Shown here piece after piece: positions 27,099 to 35,618 of a DNA stretch of 64,000 nt. Position numbers and translations under genes: made by a program. The notes under the pieces are model-generated. The model did not search any database. It had not been told where the DNA came from and saw only the letters and a program-made list of their open reading frames with translations. Numbering within the stretch: the first letter of the stretch is position 1; the number at the start of each line of letters is the position of its first letter. This DNA is from Actinosynnema sp. ALI-1.44 (lineage in GTDB: Bacteria; Actinomycetota; Actinomycetes; Mycobacteriales; Pseudonocardiaceae): contig NZ_MTQO01000029.1 in NCBI RefSeq assembly GCF_001984155.1, positions 59,227 through 123,226 on the forward strand, written 5' to 3'.

Positions 27099-27974
27099 AT
27101 GAGCGAGCGGGACGACATGCCGAGCAACTGGGGCCGGTGGGGCGACGACGACGAACTGGGCACGCTGAACCTGATCACGGACGAAGTGCGCGAGCGAGCC
27201 GGGCGAGAGGTGCGCACCGGGCGTTCGGTGTCGCTGGCCGTGCCCATCCGGCCCGCGCCGATCGTCGGCGGCCCGTTCCCGCCGCGGACCGCCGAGGAAT
27301 CACCGGTCCAGCAGATCATGGCGTTCACCGGAAGCCCGGCGCTCGCGCACGCGGACATCATGGTCGTCACCAACCACCACGTCCTGTCCACGCACCTCGA
27401 CGCGTTGGGGCACATGCCCCAGAACGGCCAGGTGTACCCCGGACGCCCGGCCGCCGAGGCCGTCACCATGGGCGGTGTCGTGCACGGGTCGACCACGGCG
27501 TTCGCTGCCGGGATCGTGACCAGGGGAGTCCTGCTCGACTTCGGCGCGGACGGCCCGGTGCCCGCCGACCACAGGATCACCTCGGCGGACCTCGACGCCG
27601 CGGCGGAACGCTTCGGCGTCCGCGTCGAATCAGGTGACGCGCTCGTCGCCCGGTTCGGCTGGGTGGAGACCCGCTACCGCGGCAACCCGATGCCTGGCAT
27701 GACGATCGACGCGGCGCGCTGGATGCACGACCGCGGCGTGTCGCTGTACGCCGGAGACCTCTCGGACTCCTATCCGATGACGCCCGGCGCACCACCGGCC
27801 ATGCACGGGGTTGCCCTGCCGCGGATGGGGATGCCGCTTGTCGACGCCGTGGACGCCGACGAACTCGCCGCCGTCTGCGCCGAACTTGGTCGCTACAGCT
27901 TCATGTTCGTCGCCGCACCGCCCCGCATTCACGGGTTGACAGGGGTTCCTGTCAACCCGATCGCGATCTTCTAG
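27099..27974 (+). CDS. cyclase-family (kynurenine-formamidase-like) hydrolase
   Basis: The product has 291 residues. The metal-binding stretch TNHHVLSTHLDALGH fits the family pattern HxxTHxDxxxH, and the N terminus (NWGRWGDDDELGTLNLIT) is typical of the larger cyclase-family members from actinomycetes. These are metal-dependent hydrolases of amides or esters. The ribosome site before ATG 27099 is weak. The last codons lie inside a terminator hairpin. Confidence 0.78.
   Translation: MSERDDMPSNWGRWGDDDELGTLNLITDEVRERAGREVRTGRSVSLAVPIRPAPIVGGPFPPRTAEESPVQQIMAFTGSPALAHADIMVVTNHHVLSTHLDALGHMPQNGQVYPGRPAAEAVTMGGVVHGSTTAFAAGIVTRGVLLDFGADGPVPADHRITSADLDAAAERFGVRVESGDALVARFGWVETRYRGNPMPGMTIDAARWMHDRGVSLYAGDLSDSYPMTPGAPPAMHGVALPRMGMPLVDAVDADELAAVCAELGRYSFMFVAAPPRIHGLTGVPVNPIAIF
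27932..27959. terminator. 12-bp hairpin inside the 3' end of the cyclase gene
   Basis: CGGGTTGACAGG (27932-27943) and CCTGTCAACCCG (27948-27959) pair perfectly around the 4-nt loop GGTT. The hairpin covers codons for LTGVPVNP, five codons before the stop. The next gene is convergent with a gap of only 6 nt, which explains why the signal is embedded in coding DNA. Confidence 0.7.
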
Positions 27975-27980
27975 CCAAAG

Positions 27981-28586
27981 CTAGCCGCCGTAGACGGCCC
28001 GAACGCCCGCGAGGACGACATCGATGACTTGCTCTGCGTCCTTGCGGGTGAAGGGCTGCCTGCTCCGGCGGTGGGCCAGGTGTACGGGGCCGGACATCAT
28101 CTCGGTGAGGAACTGGACGTCCACCGGCGGCAACTCACCTCGCTCGATGGCGTTGCCCACCCGGAGGCGAAGGGACTCCCCGCGCCGCGTTTGCACGGTC
28201 TGCAGTATCTCGTGCATCTCGGTGTTCTCCCAGGCCGAGGTCACCACGGCCAGCAGGGCGCGACCCTGCGGTGTGGCCAGGGAGTCGGCGAGGGCCATGA
28301 GGAAGTCGACGAGGTCCGCGCGGAGGTCTCCGGAGTCGTTCACCGACAAGGTGTCCGCGGCGAACGAGGACAGCGCGTCGGTCACCAGTTGGACCTTGTC
28401 CGGCCAGTTGCGGTAGACGCTGGTCTTGTTCACCCCGGCGACTTCGGCCACTTCCTCGTAGCGCAGCCCGCCGATGCCGTGCTGCGCCACCAGTTCCGTG
28501 GCTGCCGCCAGCATGCGCTCACGCAGTCGGGCGGTCCGCCCACCCGGTCGGCGGACGGGTGTCGCGTCCGTGCTGTGGTCGGCCAC
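27981..28586 (-). CDS. TetR-family regulator
   Basis: The product has 201 residues with an N-terminal TetR helix-turn-helix (AAATELVAQHGIGGLRYEEV, then AGVNKTSVYRNWPDKVQLV) and a ligand-binding C-terminal domain. The start is GTG 28586. It converges on the cyclase gene and is divergent from the second TetR gene, so the two share a 116-nt promoter region. Confidence 0.83.
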   Translation of the reverse strand: MADHSTDATPVRRPGGRTARLRERMLAAATELVAQHGIGGLRYEEVAEVAGVNKTSVYRNWPDKVQLVTDALSSFAADTLSVNDSGDLRADLVDFLMALADSLATPQGRALLAVVTSAWENTEMHEILQTVQTRRGESLRLRVGNAIERGELPPVDVQFLTEMMSGPVHLAHRRSRQPFTRKDAEQVIDVVLAGVRAVYGG

Positions 28587-28679
28587 CCTTGCTCACTCCT
28601 GAAGACTCGCTGCCTCAGCGGCGATGTCATCATCGCAGCAGGGCCGACGCCGCCGCCCCAGCGAGTCGTGATGTACGTA

Positions 28680-28695
28680 GTTCTCTATAGTGAAC
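28680..28695. promoter_or_regulatory. near-palindromic operator in the divergent TetR promoter
   Basis: GTTCTCTATAGTGAAC is a palindrome with one mismatched pair (GTTCnCTATAGnGAAC). It lies 8-23 nt upstream of the second TetR gene and includes a TATAGT element that may be its -10. Binding there would block transcription, so autorepression by one of the TetR proteins is likely. Confidence 0.55.
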
Positions 28696-28702
28696 TTAGT
28701 TC

Positions 28703-29440
28703 GTGACCACTAGGGTCGTCGCCGTGGTCAACGATCCGAAAGCCCGCCGCGCGGCCCGTCACCTGCAGGCCGACGGTGCTCCCGGGCAGTCCAAGCCGCG
28801 CCGGGAGCCGCTCACGGTGGAGCGGATCATCGCCGCGGCGCTGCACGTCGTGGCGACCCAGGGCTACGACGCGTTGACCATCCGCGCCATCACCGCCGAG
28901 CTCGGCACCAGCCCGTCCTCGCTGTACGTGCACGTGGTCAACAAGGCCGACATCGACGACCTGATCATCGGGAAGCTCAACTCCGAGCTCGTCCTGCCCG
29001 ACCCCGACCCCGATCGGTGGCAGGAGCAGCTCAGGGAGGTCTACGGCCAGATCCGGGACCAGTACCTGCGCTATCCCGGCATCTCCCGTGCCGCGCTCGC
29101 CGTCGTGTCGACCAACCTGGAGACCTTACGGGTCGGCGAGGCCGTTCTCGCGATCCTGCTCGCCGGCGGCATCGAGCCCCGCGTAGCGGTCTGGGCCATG
29201 GATTCCCTGTCCCTCTACGTCGCCGCCTACGCGCTGGAGCTCTCCCTGGTCCGCGCGCGGCAGGCCGATTCGGACCAGGAGTGGGTGCTCAGCCGTGCCG
29301 AACTCGTCCAGCGTTTCGAGGCCCTGCCGGCCGATCGGTTCCCGCACACCCGGAAGCACGCCGCCGAGCTGACCTCCGGCCATGGGCACGAACGCTTCGA
29401 CTTCACCCTCGACCTGATCCTCGACAACATCACCCGTTAA
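28703..29440 (+). CDS. TetR-family regulator, class with long C-terminal domain
   Basis: The product has 245 residues. The helix-turn-helix is IIAAALHVVATQGYDALTIR with TSPSSLYVHVVNKADI. The remaining ~150 residues resemble the TetR_C domain of tetracycline-type repressors. A basic N-terminal extension (KARRAARHLQ, KPRREPLT) precedes the HTH; the start could also be GTG 28724. It is followed by a long regulatory region without genes. Confidence 0.8.
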   Translation: MTTRVVAVVNDPKARRAARHLQADGAPGQSKPRREPLTVERIIAAALHVVATQGYDALTIRAITAELGTSPSSLYVHVVNKADIDDLIIGKLNSELVLPDPDPDRWQEQLREVYGQIRDQYLRYPGISRAALAVVSTNLETLRVGEAVLAILLAGGIEPRVAVWAMDSLSLYVAAYALELSLVRARQADSDQEWVLSRAELVQRFEALPADRFPHTRKHAAELTSGHGHERFDFTLDLILDNITR

Positions 29441-29781
29441 AAGGCAACACATACGGCGTTGACTGTGGAAAGGACAATCTGGTCATTTTACGTGTTGCTC
29501 ACGAACGCGCGGGCCACTCCCGCATTGAGCGGAACCTGATGCGCGACGAGCACGCCAACGTGCCGTTTCCCGCGCCGATCGTGTCGATTCCACGTTTGCT
29601 TGCGGTGGGCCTTCATCCACGAGATCGACGGCGCCGGGCCTCGGACGGGATCGGGCAATACCCGCGGTCGGCGTGGATCGGGTGCTACCGGCAAATGGGA
29701 ACCCTCGCGCGCGCTGTGATCATCCGCCGAGCCGTGTTCGGGGAAACCCGTGGTCAGCGGCGCGATCTTTCTGCGGCGACC

Positions 29782-29813
29782 GATCACATATGAGCGAGAC
29801 GTCATATGTGATC
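29782..29813. repeat. perfect 12-bp inverted repeat, 8-nt spacer
   Basis: GATCACATATGA (29782-29793) and TCATATGTGATC (29802-29813) are exact reverse complements. The arms are A/T-rich compared with surrounding DNA. It lies about 30 nt upstream of a promoter candidate. It may be an operator or a terminator of unknown polarity. Confidence 0.7.
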
Positions 29814-29840
29814 CTATCAAACCGTCGGTATCGGTGTTAT

Positions 29841-29869
29841 TTGACATTACCGGGTATGTAACATATCCG
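29841..29869 (+). promoter_or_regulatory. candidate promoter of the aspartokinase/Pls operon
   Basis: A perfect -35 TTGACA (29841-29846) is followed after 17 nt by TATCCG (29864-29869), a weak -10. The spacer holds TATGTAACATA, a perfect palindrome with one central base. Transcription from here would include the dre-like site and a small open frame in the leader. Confidence 0.35.
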
Positions 29870-30018
29870 TGTACATTCACGCCATCGGCCAGTCGGGCCA
29901 CGTCATCTGACTGGCCGGTTGTCGGTATCGACTTTCCCATGTGGGCACATCGGCCAATTGGCGATCAGTAAACGATCCCCACCCTCCTCATCAACCCAGG
30001 GCAAGACCGTTTGGTCAC

Positions 30019-30034
30019 AGTGGTCTAGACCAAC
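30019..30034. promoter_or_regulatory. dre-like site (DasR-type operator)
   Basis: The sequence AGTGGTCTAGACCAAC contains the perfect palindrome TGGTCTAGACCA (30021-30032). This equals the core of the dre consensus bound by DasR, the GntR-family sensor of glucosamine-6-phosphate in streptomycetes and relatives. The site lies about 290 nt before the aspartokinase start and 115 nt before the small leader frame. No dasR gene is in the window; it would be encoded elsewhere. Confidence 0.65.
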
Positions 30035-30148
30035 ATAACCGCGAACTATGGAGTATGCTGATTACCACTTCTGGAGGTACCGGGTCACGTTCGCGCGGAT
30101 TACTTTCGAAGACGTCGGACAGAAGGCGCCTGTCGCGGAAAATCGGCC

Positions 30149-30328
30149 ATGACTTCCGCGATCAGCATTGGCAGGTGTGCCATGTCATCCGATGTGTCAG
30201 TTGGAGGAGTAGCGCGGCGACTCGCCAATAATGCCAGTCAGGCGCCCGTTTCGCATTTTCGCGATACTGACATGCCCGATATTCGCGCGCTGCCCCACGT
30301 CCTGTCAGAGGGGTTGAGAGGTGAATGA
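30149..30328 (+). CDS. possible small leader protein of 59 residues
   Basis: An open frame from ATG 30149 (or ATG 30182, 48 residues) ends in a TGA at 30326-30328, overlapping the aspartokinase start by 8 nt. Such overlap suggests translational coupling, as between the other genes of this operon. The sequence (MSSDVSVGGVARRLANNASQ, ending LPHVLSEGLRGE) matches nothing I recognise. It could be a chance open frame, and the ribosome site is weak. Confidence 0.3.
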   Translation: MTSAISIGRCAMSSDVSVGGVARRLANNASQAPVSHFRDTDMPDIRALPHVLSEGLRGE

Positions 30329-31580
30329 ATCAATCGACTGCTCGGCCGTCGACGCGGAGGAACCGGTCGACGGACCAGTAGTGCGCAAATATGGTGGCTC
30401 GTCGTTGGCCAGGCCGGAGCTCGTTCGTGGCGTGGCCGAGGACGTGGCCGCTTTGTCCCGTCGGGGCAAACGTGTCGTGGTCGTGGTGTCGGCAATGGGC
30501 GACACCACCGACCACCTGGTCATGCTGGCCGAACAGTACTCGGCGCGACCCAGTCCGCGTGAGCTCGACCAGCTGATGGCCACCGGCGAGCAGGTGTCCG
30601 CCGCCGTGCTCGCCCTGGCGTTGCTGGAGCTGGGGGTCGACGCCGTCTCGCTGAGCGGCGACCAGGCGGGGATCGTGGTGGCCGGTCCGCCGGGAGCCGG
30701 TGTGATCGTCCGGATCGACCCGTCGCGGATCACCGAACTGCTGCACGACGGCAAGGTCGTGGTGATCGCCGGTTTCCAGGGCCGGGACGCGAACGGAGAG
30801 CTGCGCACGCTCGGCAGAGGCGGTTCCGACACCACCGCCGTCGCCCTCGCGGCCGCACTGGCCAGCCATGAGTGTGAGATCTGCACCGACGTCCACGGCG
30901 TGCACACCGCGGACCCGCGGCTCGTGCCGGACACCCAGCCGGTCCCGGCGGTGTCCTACCAGGCCATGGCCGAACTGGCGTACTACGGCGCGCGCGTCCT
31001 GCACCCGCGGTCGGTGCTGTTGGCGGAAAGCAGAAGAGTGCCTGTGCGGGTGCTGCATTCGTCGCGTCCCGGACCGGCGACCAGCCTCGGTGACGTCGAA
31101 CCGGTGGAGCGCGGCCACGAAGTGGTCGGCATCGCGCACGAGACCGGTATCCGGCTGGTGCGCCTCACCGACTGCGTGCTGCCGCCCGGCGCGCCGCTGT
31201 GCGCGCTCACGGGACTGGTCGGGCACGGGCTACGGCTGGACATGCTGACCTCGTCGGATCCGGGCGAGCTGTGGTTCACCGTGCGCGGCGCGGCACCGCT
31301 CGACGACCTGCTGCCCGCCGTCGCCCGTGAGCTCGATGCACAGTGGACAGTCGAGGGCGACCTCGGCGCGGTGTCGGTGATCGGGGCCGCCCTGCTGGAC
31401 GACCCGATGTGCCTGACCGAACTGCTGCGTGTCGTCGGCGGACTCGGTGTCAGCGTGCCGATGATCGCCACGTCACCGTCCCGGCTCACCGCTGTCGTGC
31501 CCGAGGACCACCTCGATGAGGCAGTCCGGGCGTTGCATGACGCCTACGGCCTCGGCGTGCTCGCCGGAGCACGGCCATGA
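30321..31580 (+). CDS. aspartokinase, pathway-dedicated
   Basis: The product has 419 residues. It phosphorylates L-aspartate, the first step towards aspartate semialdehyde. The N-terminal kinase domain has KYGGSSLA, VVVVSAMGDTTD, LMATGEQVSAA and GRGGSDTTAVALAA. The C-terminal ACT tandem is diverged: where lysine/threonine-regulated enzymes usually read like ISTSEIRISVV, this one has IATSPSRLTAVV. That suggests loosened feedback control. The stop overlaps the start of the NRPS-like gene (ATGA). A dedicated aspartokinase beside a diaminobutyrate aminotransferase implies supply of diaminobutyrate. It is not a housekeeping copy, since no asd follows. Confidence 0.9.
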   Translation: MNESIDCSAVDAEEPVDGPVVRKYGGSSLARPELVRGVAEDVAALSRRGKRVVVVVSAMGDTTDHLVMLAEQYSARPSPRELDQLMATGEQVSAAVLALALLELGVDAVSLSGDQAGIVVAGPPGAGVIVRIDPSRITELLHDGKVVVIAGFQGRDANGELRTLGRGGSDTTAVALAAALASHECEICTDVHGVHTADPRLVPDTQPVPAVSYQAMAELAYYGARVLHPRSVLLAESRRVPVRVLHSSRPGPATSLGDVEPVERGHEVVGIAHETGIRLVRLTDCVLPPGAPLCALTGLVGHGLRLDMLTSSDPGELWFTVRGAAPLDDLLPAVARELDAQWTVEGDLGAVSVIGAALLDDPMCLTELLRVVGGLGVSVPMIATSPSRLTAVVPEDHLDEAVRALHDAYGLGVLAGARP

Positions 31581-34500
31581 CAGGGCGGGCCGTGACTGGG
31601 CGGCGCGCCCCGGTCGGCCTGCTCGACGCCGACAGCCGGATCCTGACCTGCGGTGGTTTCGACCAGCGCGTCCGCTGGCACGCCGGGGAACGGCTGGAGC
31701 ACCTGCTCGAGCACCAGTGCGACCAGGGGCCCGACCGGATCGCCGTGGACACGGGTGCGGCACGCCTGACCTTCCGCGATCTCGACGAACGAGCCAACCG
31801 GCTCGGCCGTCACCTGCTCGCCCGCGGAGTCCTGCCCGGCGACCGGATCGGCCTGCTGTTCGACCAGCCGTCGCAGGCCTACGCCGCGATGCTGGCCGTG
31901 CTCAAGATCAACGCGGTGTACGTGCCGCTCGATCCGGGTTTCCCGGACGACCGGCTGGACTACATCGCGCGGGACGCCGGGATCCGCCTGGTGGTGTCGG
32001 TGTCCGGACTGCGGGACAGATTCGCGTCCCTCGATGTCGACGTGGTGTACGCCGACGAGGACGAGGCGGCCATCGCCGCGCGACCCGGCGGGAGGTTGAC
32101 CGCGGCGGAGAAGCTCGACCCGGTGGGCGAGCTGTGCTACGTCATCTACACGTCGGGATCCACCGGGCGCCCCAAAGGCGTGGCGGTCGACCACCCCAGC
32201 ATCTGCAACTTCGTGCGCGTCGCCGTGGAGGTCTACGGCTTCACGCCGGACGACCGCGTCTACCAGGGGTTGACGATCGCGTTCGACTTCTCGGTCGAGG
32301 AGATCTGGGTCCCGTTGTTGTCCGGCGCCACGCTCGTGCCGAAACCCGCCGGTGTCGGCCTGGTCGGCAGTGAGTTACAGGAGTTCCTGCGGGACAACAG
32401 GATCACCGCGTTGTGCTGTGTGCCGACGCTGCTGGCCACCCTGGACGAGGACCTGCCGGACCTGCGTTTCCTGCTGGTGTCGGGGGAGGCTTGCCCGGAG
32501 GACATGATCAGCCGTTGGCACCGTGCCGGCCGTCGGCTGCTCAACGTCTACGGCCCGACCGAGGCGACGGTCACCGCCACGTGGTCGGAGCTCCAGCCGG
32601 ACCGGCCGGTCACGATCGGCGTCCCGTTGCCGACCTATTCCGTGGTCATCCTCGACCCGCACGCGCCGAGGGCGCTCGCCGCCGGTGAGCTCGGCGAGAT
32701 CGGGATCGCGGGAATCGGGCTGGCCGCGGGCTACCTCAACCGGCCCGATCTGACCGAACGCGCGTTCGTCCCGGACTTCCTCGGCATCGAGGACAACCCG
32801 TCCGGCCGCATCTACCGCACCGGTGATCTCGGCCGGGTCACGCCGGAAGGCGAGATCGAGTACCACGGCCGGACCGACACCCAGGTCAAGATCAGGGGCT
32901 ACCGGATCGAGCTGACCGAGATCGAGTCGATCCTGTTACAGGTGCCGGGAATCGCGCAGGCCGTGGTCGGCACGCACGAGCCACGACCGGGCAAGACCGA
33001 ACTGGTCGCGTACTACAGCCTGCGGCAGGACACCACGACCGTGGACGTCCACGACATCCACCGCAGGTTGCGGGAACGGCTCCCCGCCTACATGGTGCCC
33101 GCGTACCTCGAACAGCTCGATCTCATCCCGATGACGCCGAACGGCAAGGCGGACCACAAGAACCTGCCCGCGCCGAGCGGCCCACGCGGCGTGGCCGCGG
33201 ACCACGAAGACCCAGCCGACGACACCGAACGCGTCCTCGCCACGGCCCTCGCCGAGACGCTCGGGCTCGACCGGGTTTCCGTGACCGGCCACTTCTTCGA
33301 CGAGTACGGCGCGGACTCGTTGCTGCTGGCCGGGTTCTGCACGCGACTGCGCGAACGCACCGATCTCGCGCCGGTCTCGATGCGGGACGTCTACCTCCAT
33401 CCCACGGTTCGCGATCTTGCCGCGTCACTGCCCGCCTCGACGCCGACCGCCATTGCCCCGAAGCGGGCGCCCGCGCACCGCGCGTCCACACCGGCGTATC
33501 TCCTCTGTGGACTCTTCCAGGCGCTGGTGTTCCTCGCCTACCTCTGCTTGTGGGGCTTGGCTTTCGACGTCGGACTCACCTGGGTCCACGCCGCGACCGG
33601 ACTCGTTGACGGCTACCTGCGCTCGGTCGCCGTCTCGGCGGTCATCGTCACCGCCGCGTGCACATTGCCGGTCGCGGCGAAGTGGGTACTGGTCGGGCGC
33701 TGGCGACCAGGCGAGATCCGCCTGTGGAGCGTGGGCTACCTGCGGTTCTGGACCGTCAAGACGCTCACCCGGTTCAGCCCGTTGGCGCTGTTCCCCGGCT
33801 CCCCGCTCTACAACCTCCACCTGCGTGCCTTGGGCGCGAAGATCGGCAGAGGCGCGCTGATCCTGTCCAGGAATCCGCCGGTGTGCACGGATCTGCTGCA
33901 CGTCGGAGCTGGTGCGGTGATCCGCAAGGACACGTACTTCACCTGCTACCGCGCCGAGGCCGGACGGATCAAGACCGGCCCGGTCGTCCTCGGCGGCAAC
34001 GCGTTCGTCGGTGAAGGTGCCGTGCTGGACATCGGCACCGAGATCGGTGACGGCGGCCAACTCGGTCACGCGTCGTGTCTGTCCTCCGGGCAGGTCGTGC
34101 CCGCGGGCGAGTCCTGGCACGGAACACCGGCCCAGAAGTCCGCGGTCGACTACCAGGCGCTCGCTTCCACGCGGTTGGGCCGGGTCCGCCCGGTGATGTA
34201 CGCCTTGGCCCAACTGCTGGTGCTGCTGCTGGTGACGTCACCGGTGCTGCTGGCCGGTACCGAGGTCGTGTCCGATCTGGTGTACCCGGACGGGGCGCCG
34301 GACTTCGCGAACTGGCAGTTCTACCTGTACCAGATCGCGGCGTCGGCCGTGCTGTACTTCGGTTTGCTGGTGGTCGGGCTGCTGCTCGTGTGCACCGTGC
34401 CGCGGTTGTTCAACCGGGTGCTGGCCCCGGACCGGGTCTACCCGTTGTACGGACTGCGGTACTCGATCCAGCGGCTGGTCGTCAGGCTGACCAATCAGCG

Positions 34501-35605
34501 GCCGTTCAACTACCTGTTCGGCGACAGCAGTTTCATCGTGTACTACCTGCGCGGACTGGGATACGACCTGTCCGAGGTGCGGCAGACCGGCTCCAACTTC
34601 GGCGTGGAGGTCAAGCACGAGTCCCCGTACCTGACCACGGTCGGCACAGCGACCATGGTCTCCGACGGGTTGTCACTGCTGAACGCGGACTTCTCCGGTT
34701 CGTCATTCCGGTTGCGGCGGACGTCTGTCGCGCCGCAGGCCTTCCTCGGCAACAACATCCACTACCCGCCCGAAGCCAGGGTGGGACGCAACTGCCTGCT
34801 GGCCACCAAAGTCCTGGTCCCGCTGGACGGTCCGGTACGCGAGGACGTCGGGCTGCTCGGCTCGCCCGCGTTCGAGATCCCGCGTTCGGTGGCGCGGGAC
34901 GGACGGTTCGACCACCTCAGCACGGGACTGGCCTTGCGCAGGGGCCTGGCGGCCAAGAACAGGCACAACCTGCTCACCATCTTCTTCTACCTGGCGACGC
35001 GGTGGCTGCGGCTGCTCGGTGTCGTGTTGATCGGTGTCGCTCTCGGCAGCGTGCACACGAGTCTGGGCGCGTTCGCCGTTTCGGCGGGGCTGCTGGCGTC
35101 GCTGCTGTTCTCCGTCGGGTTCGAGATCGTCGCCGAACACGCCGCGCAAGGGTTTCGCAGGCTGCGGCCCCGGTTCTGCTCGATCTACGACCCGATCTTC
35201 TGGCGGCACGAACGGTTCTGGAAGATGGGCGCCAACCGCTACCTCGCGCTGTTCAACGGCACGCCGTTCAAGAACGTGCTGTGGCGGCTGCTGGGCGTCC
35301 GGATCGGCCGCCGGGTGTTCGACGACGGCTGCGCCATGCCCGAGAAGTCCCTGCTGACCGTCGGGGACGACTGCGTGCTGAACGTCGGCAGCACGCTGCA
35401 GTGCCACTCGTTGGAGGACGGCACGTTCAAGTCCGACCACACCACCATCGGCGCGGGCACCACCATCGGCACCGGCGCGTTCGTCCACTATGGAGTGTTC
35501 ATGGGCGAGGGTGCCGTGCTCGACGCCGACGCGTTCCTGATGAAGGGTTCCCAACCGCCGCCCGGCTCGTGGTGGCGCGGAAACCCGGCGACCGAACTGA
35601 CTTGA
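31577..35605 (+). CDS. Pls-type homopoly-amino-acid synthetase, predicted poly-diaminobutyrate synthetase
   Basis: The product has 1342 residues, close to epsilon-polylysine synthetase (about 1320). Order: adenylation domain ~30-540 (YTSGSTGRPKG at ~191, NVYGPTEAT, YRTGDLG, KIRGYRIEL, NGKADHKNLP); carrier domain with phosphopantetheine serine in GADSLLL at ~579; then six hydrophobic segments in three pairs (~650-710, ~875-945, ~1130-1195) separating three acyltransferase/hexapeptide-like domains. There is no condensation or thioesterase domain. The acceptor-pocket loop reads FDFSVEEIW with an acidic residue at the Trp239 position of GrsA, fitting a cationic side chain. Neighbouring aspartokinase and diaminobutyrate aminotransferase make L-2,4-diaminobutyrate the likely monomer. 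Lysine cannot be excluded. Confidence 0.85.
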   Translation: MTGRAVTGRRAPVGLLDADSRILTCGGFDQRVRWHAGERLEHLLEHQCDQGPDRIAVDTGAARLTFRDLDERANRLGRHLLARGVLPGDRIGLLFDQPSQAYAAMLAVLKINAVYVPLDPGFPDDRLDYIARDAGIRLVVSVSGLRDRFASLDVDVVYADEDEAAIAARPGGRLTAAEKLDPVGELCYVIYTSGSTGRPKGVAVDHPSICNFVRVAVEVYGFTPDDRVYQGLTIAFDFSVEEIWVPLLSGATLVPKPAGVGLVGSELQEFLRDNRITALCCVPTLLATLDEDLPDLRFLLVSGEACPEDMISRWHRAGRRLLNVYGPTEATVTATWSELQPDRPVTIGVPLPTYSVVILDPHAPRALAAGELGEIGIAGIGLAAGYLNRPDLTERAFVPDFLGIEDNPSGRIYRTGDLGRVTPEGEIEYHGRTDTQVKIRGYRIELTEIESILLQVPGIAQAVVGTHEPRPGKTELVAYYSLRQDTTTVDVHDIHRRLRERLPAYMVPAYLEQLDLIPMTPNGKADHKNLPAPSGPRGVAADHEDPADDTERVLATALAETLGLDRVSVTGHFFDEYGADSLLLAGFCTRLRERTDLAPVSMRDVYLHPTVRDLAASLPASTPTAIAPKRAPAHRASTPAYLLCGLFQALVFLAYLCLWGLAFDVGLTWVHAATGLVDGYLRSVAVSAVIVTAACTLPVAAKWVLVGRWRPGEIRLWSVGYLRFWTVKTLTRFSPLALFPGSPLYNLHLRALGAKIGRGALILSRNPPVCTDLLHVGAGAVIRKDTYFTCYRAEAGRIKTGPVVLGGNAFVGEGAVLDIGTEIGDGGQLGHASCLSSGQVVPAGESWHGTPAQKSAVDYQALASTRLGRVRPVMYALAQLLVLLLVTSPVLLAGTEVVSDLVYPDGAPDFANWQFYLYQIAASAVLYFGLLVVGLLLVCTVPRLFNRVLAPDRVYPLYGLRYSIQRLVVRLTNQRPFNYLFGDSSFIVYYLRGLGYDLSEVRQTGSNFGVEVKHESPYLTTVGTATMVSDGLSLLNADFSGSSFRLRRTSVAPQAFLGNNIHYPPEARVGRNCLLATKVLVPLDGPVREDVGLLGSPAFEIPRSVARDGRFDHLSTGLALRRGLAAKNRHNLLTIFFYLATRWLRLLGVVLIGVALGSVHTSLGAFAVSAGLLASLLFSVGFEIVAEHAAQGFRRLRPRFCSIYDPIFWRHERFWKMGANRYLALFNGTPFKNVLWRLLGVRIGRRVFDDGCAMPEKSLLTVGDDCVLNVGSTLQCHSLEDGTFKSDHTTIGAGTTIGTGAFVHYGVFMGEGAVLDADAFLMKGSQPPPGSWWRGNPATELT

Positions 35606-35618
35606 CCAGGAGACTGCC

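Larger units (their letters stand above)
29441..30148. other. 708-nt regulatory region upstream of the poly-diaminobutyrate operon
   Basis: This region is less GC-rich than its surroundings and I find no convincing protein gene in it. It contains a 12-bp inverted repeat (29782-29813), a TTGACA-type promoter candidate (29841-29869), a TATGT-A-ACATA palindrome between its -35 and -10, and a dre-like palindrome (30019-30034). Such a long leader suggests complex control of the downstream aspartokinase operon. Confidence 0.6.

Noticed and set aside
31577..35605. Ordinary peptide NRPS or siderophore synthetase
   Set aside because: There is no condensation or thioesterase domain; the membrane segments and three tandem C-terminal domains are those of Pls-type synthetases.
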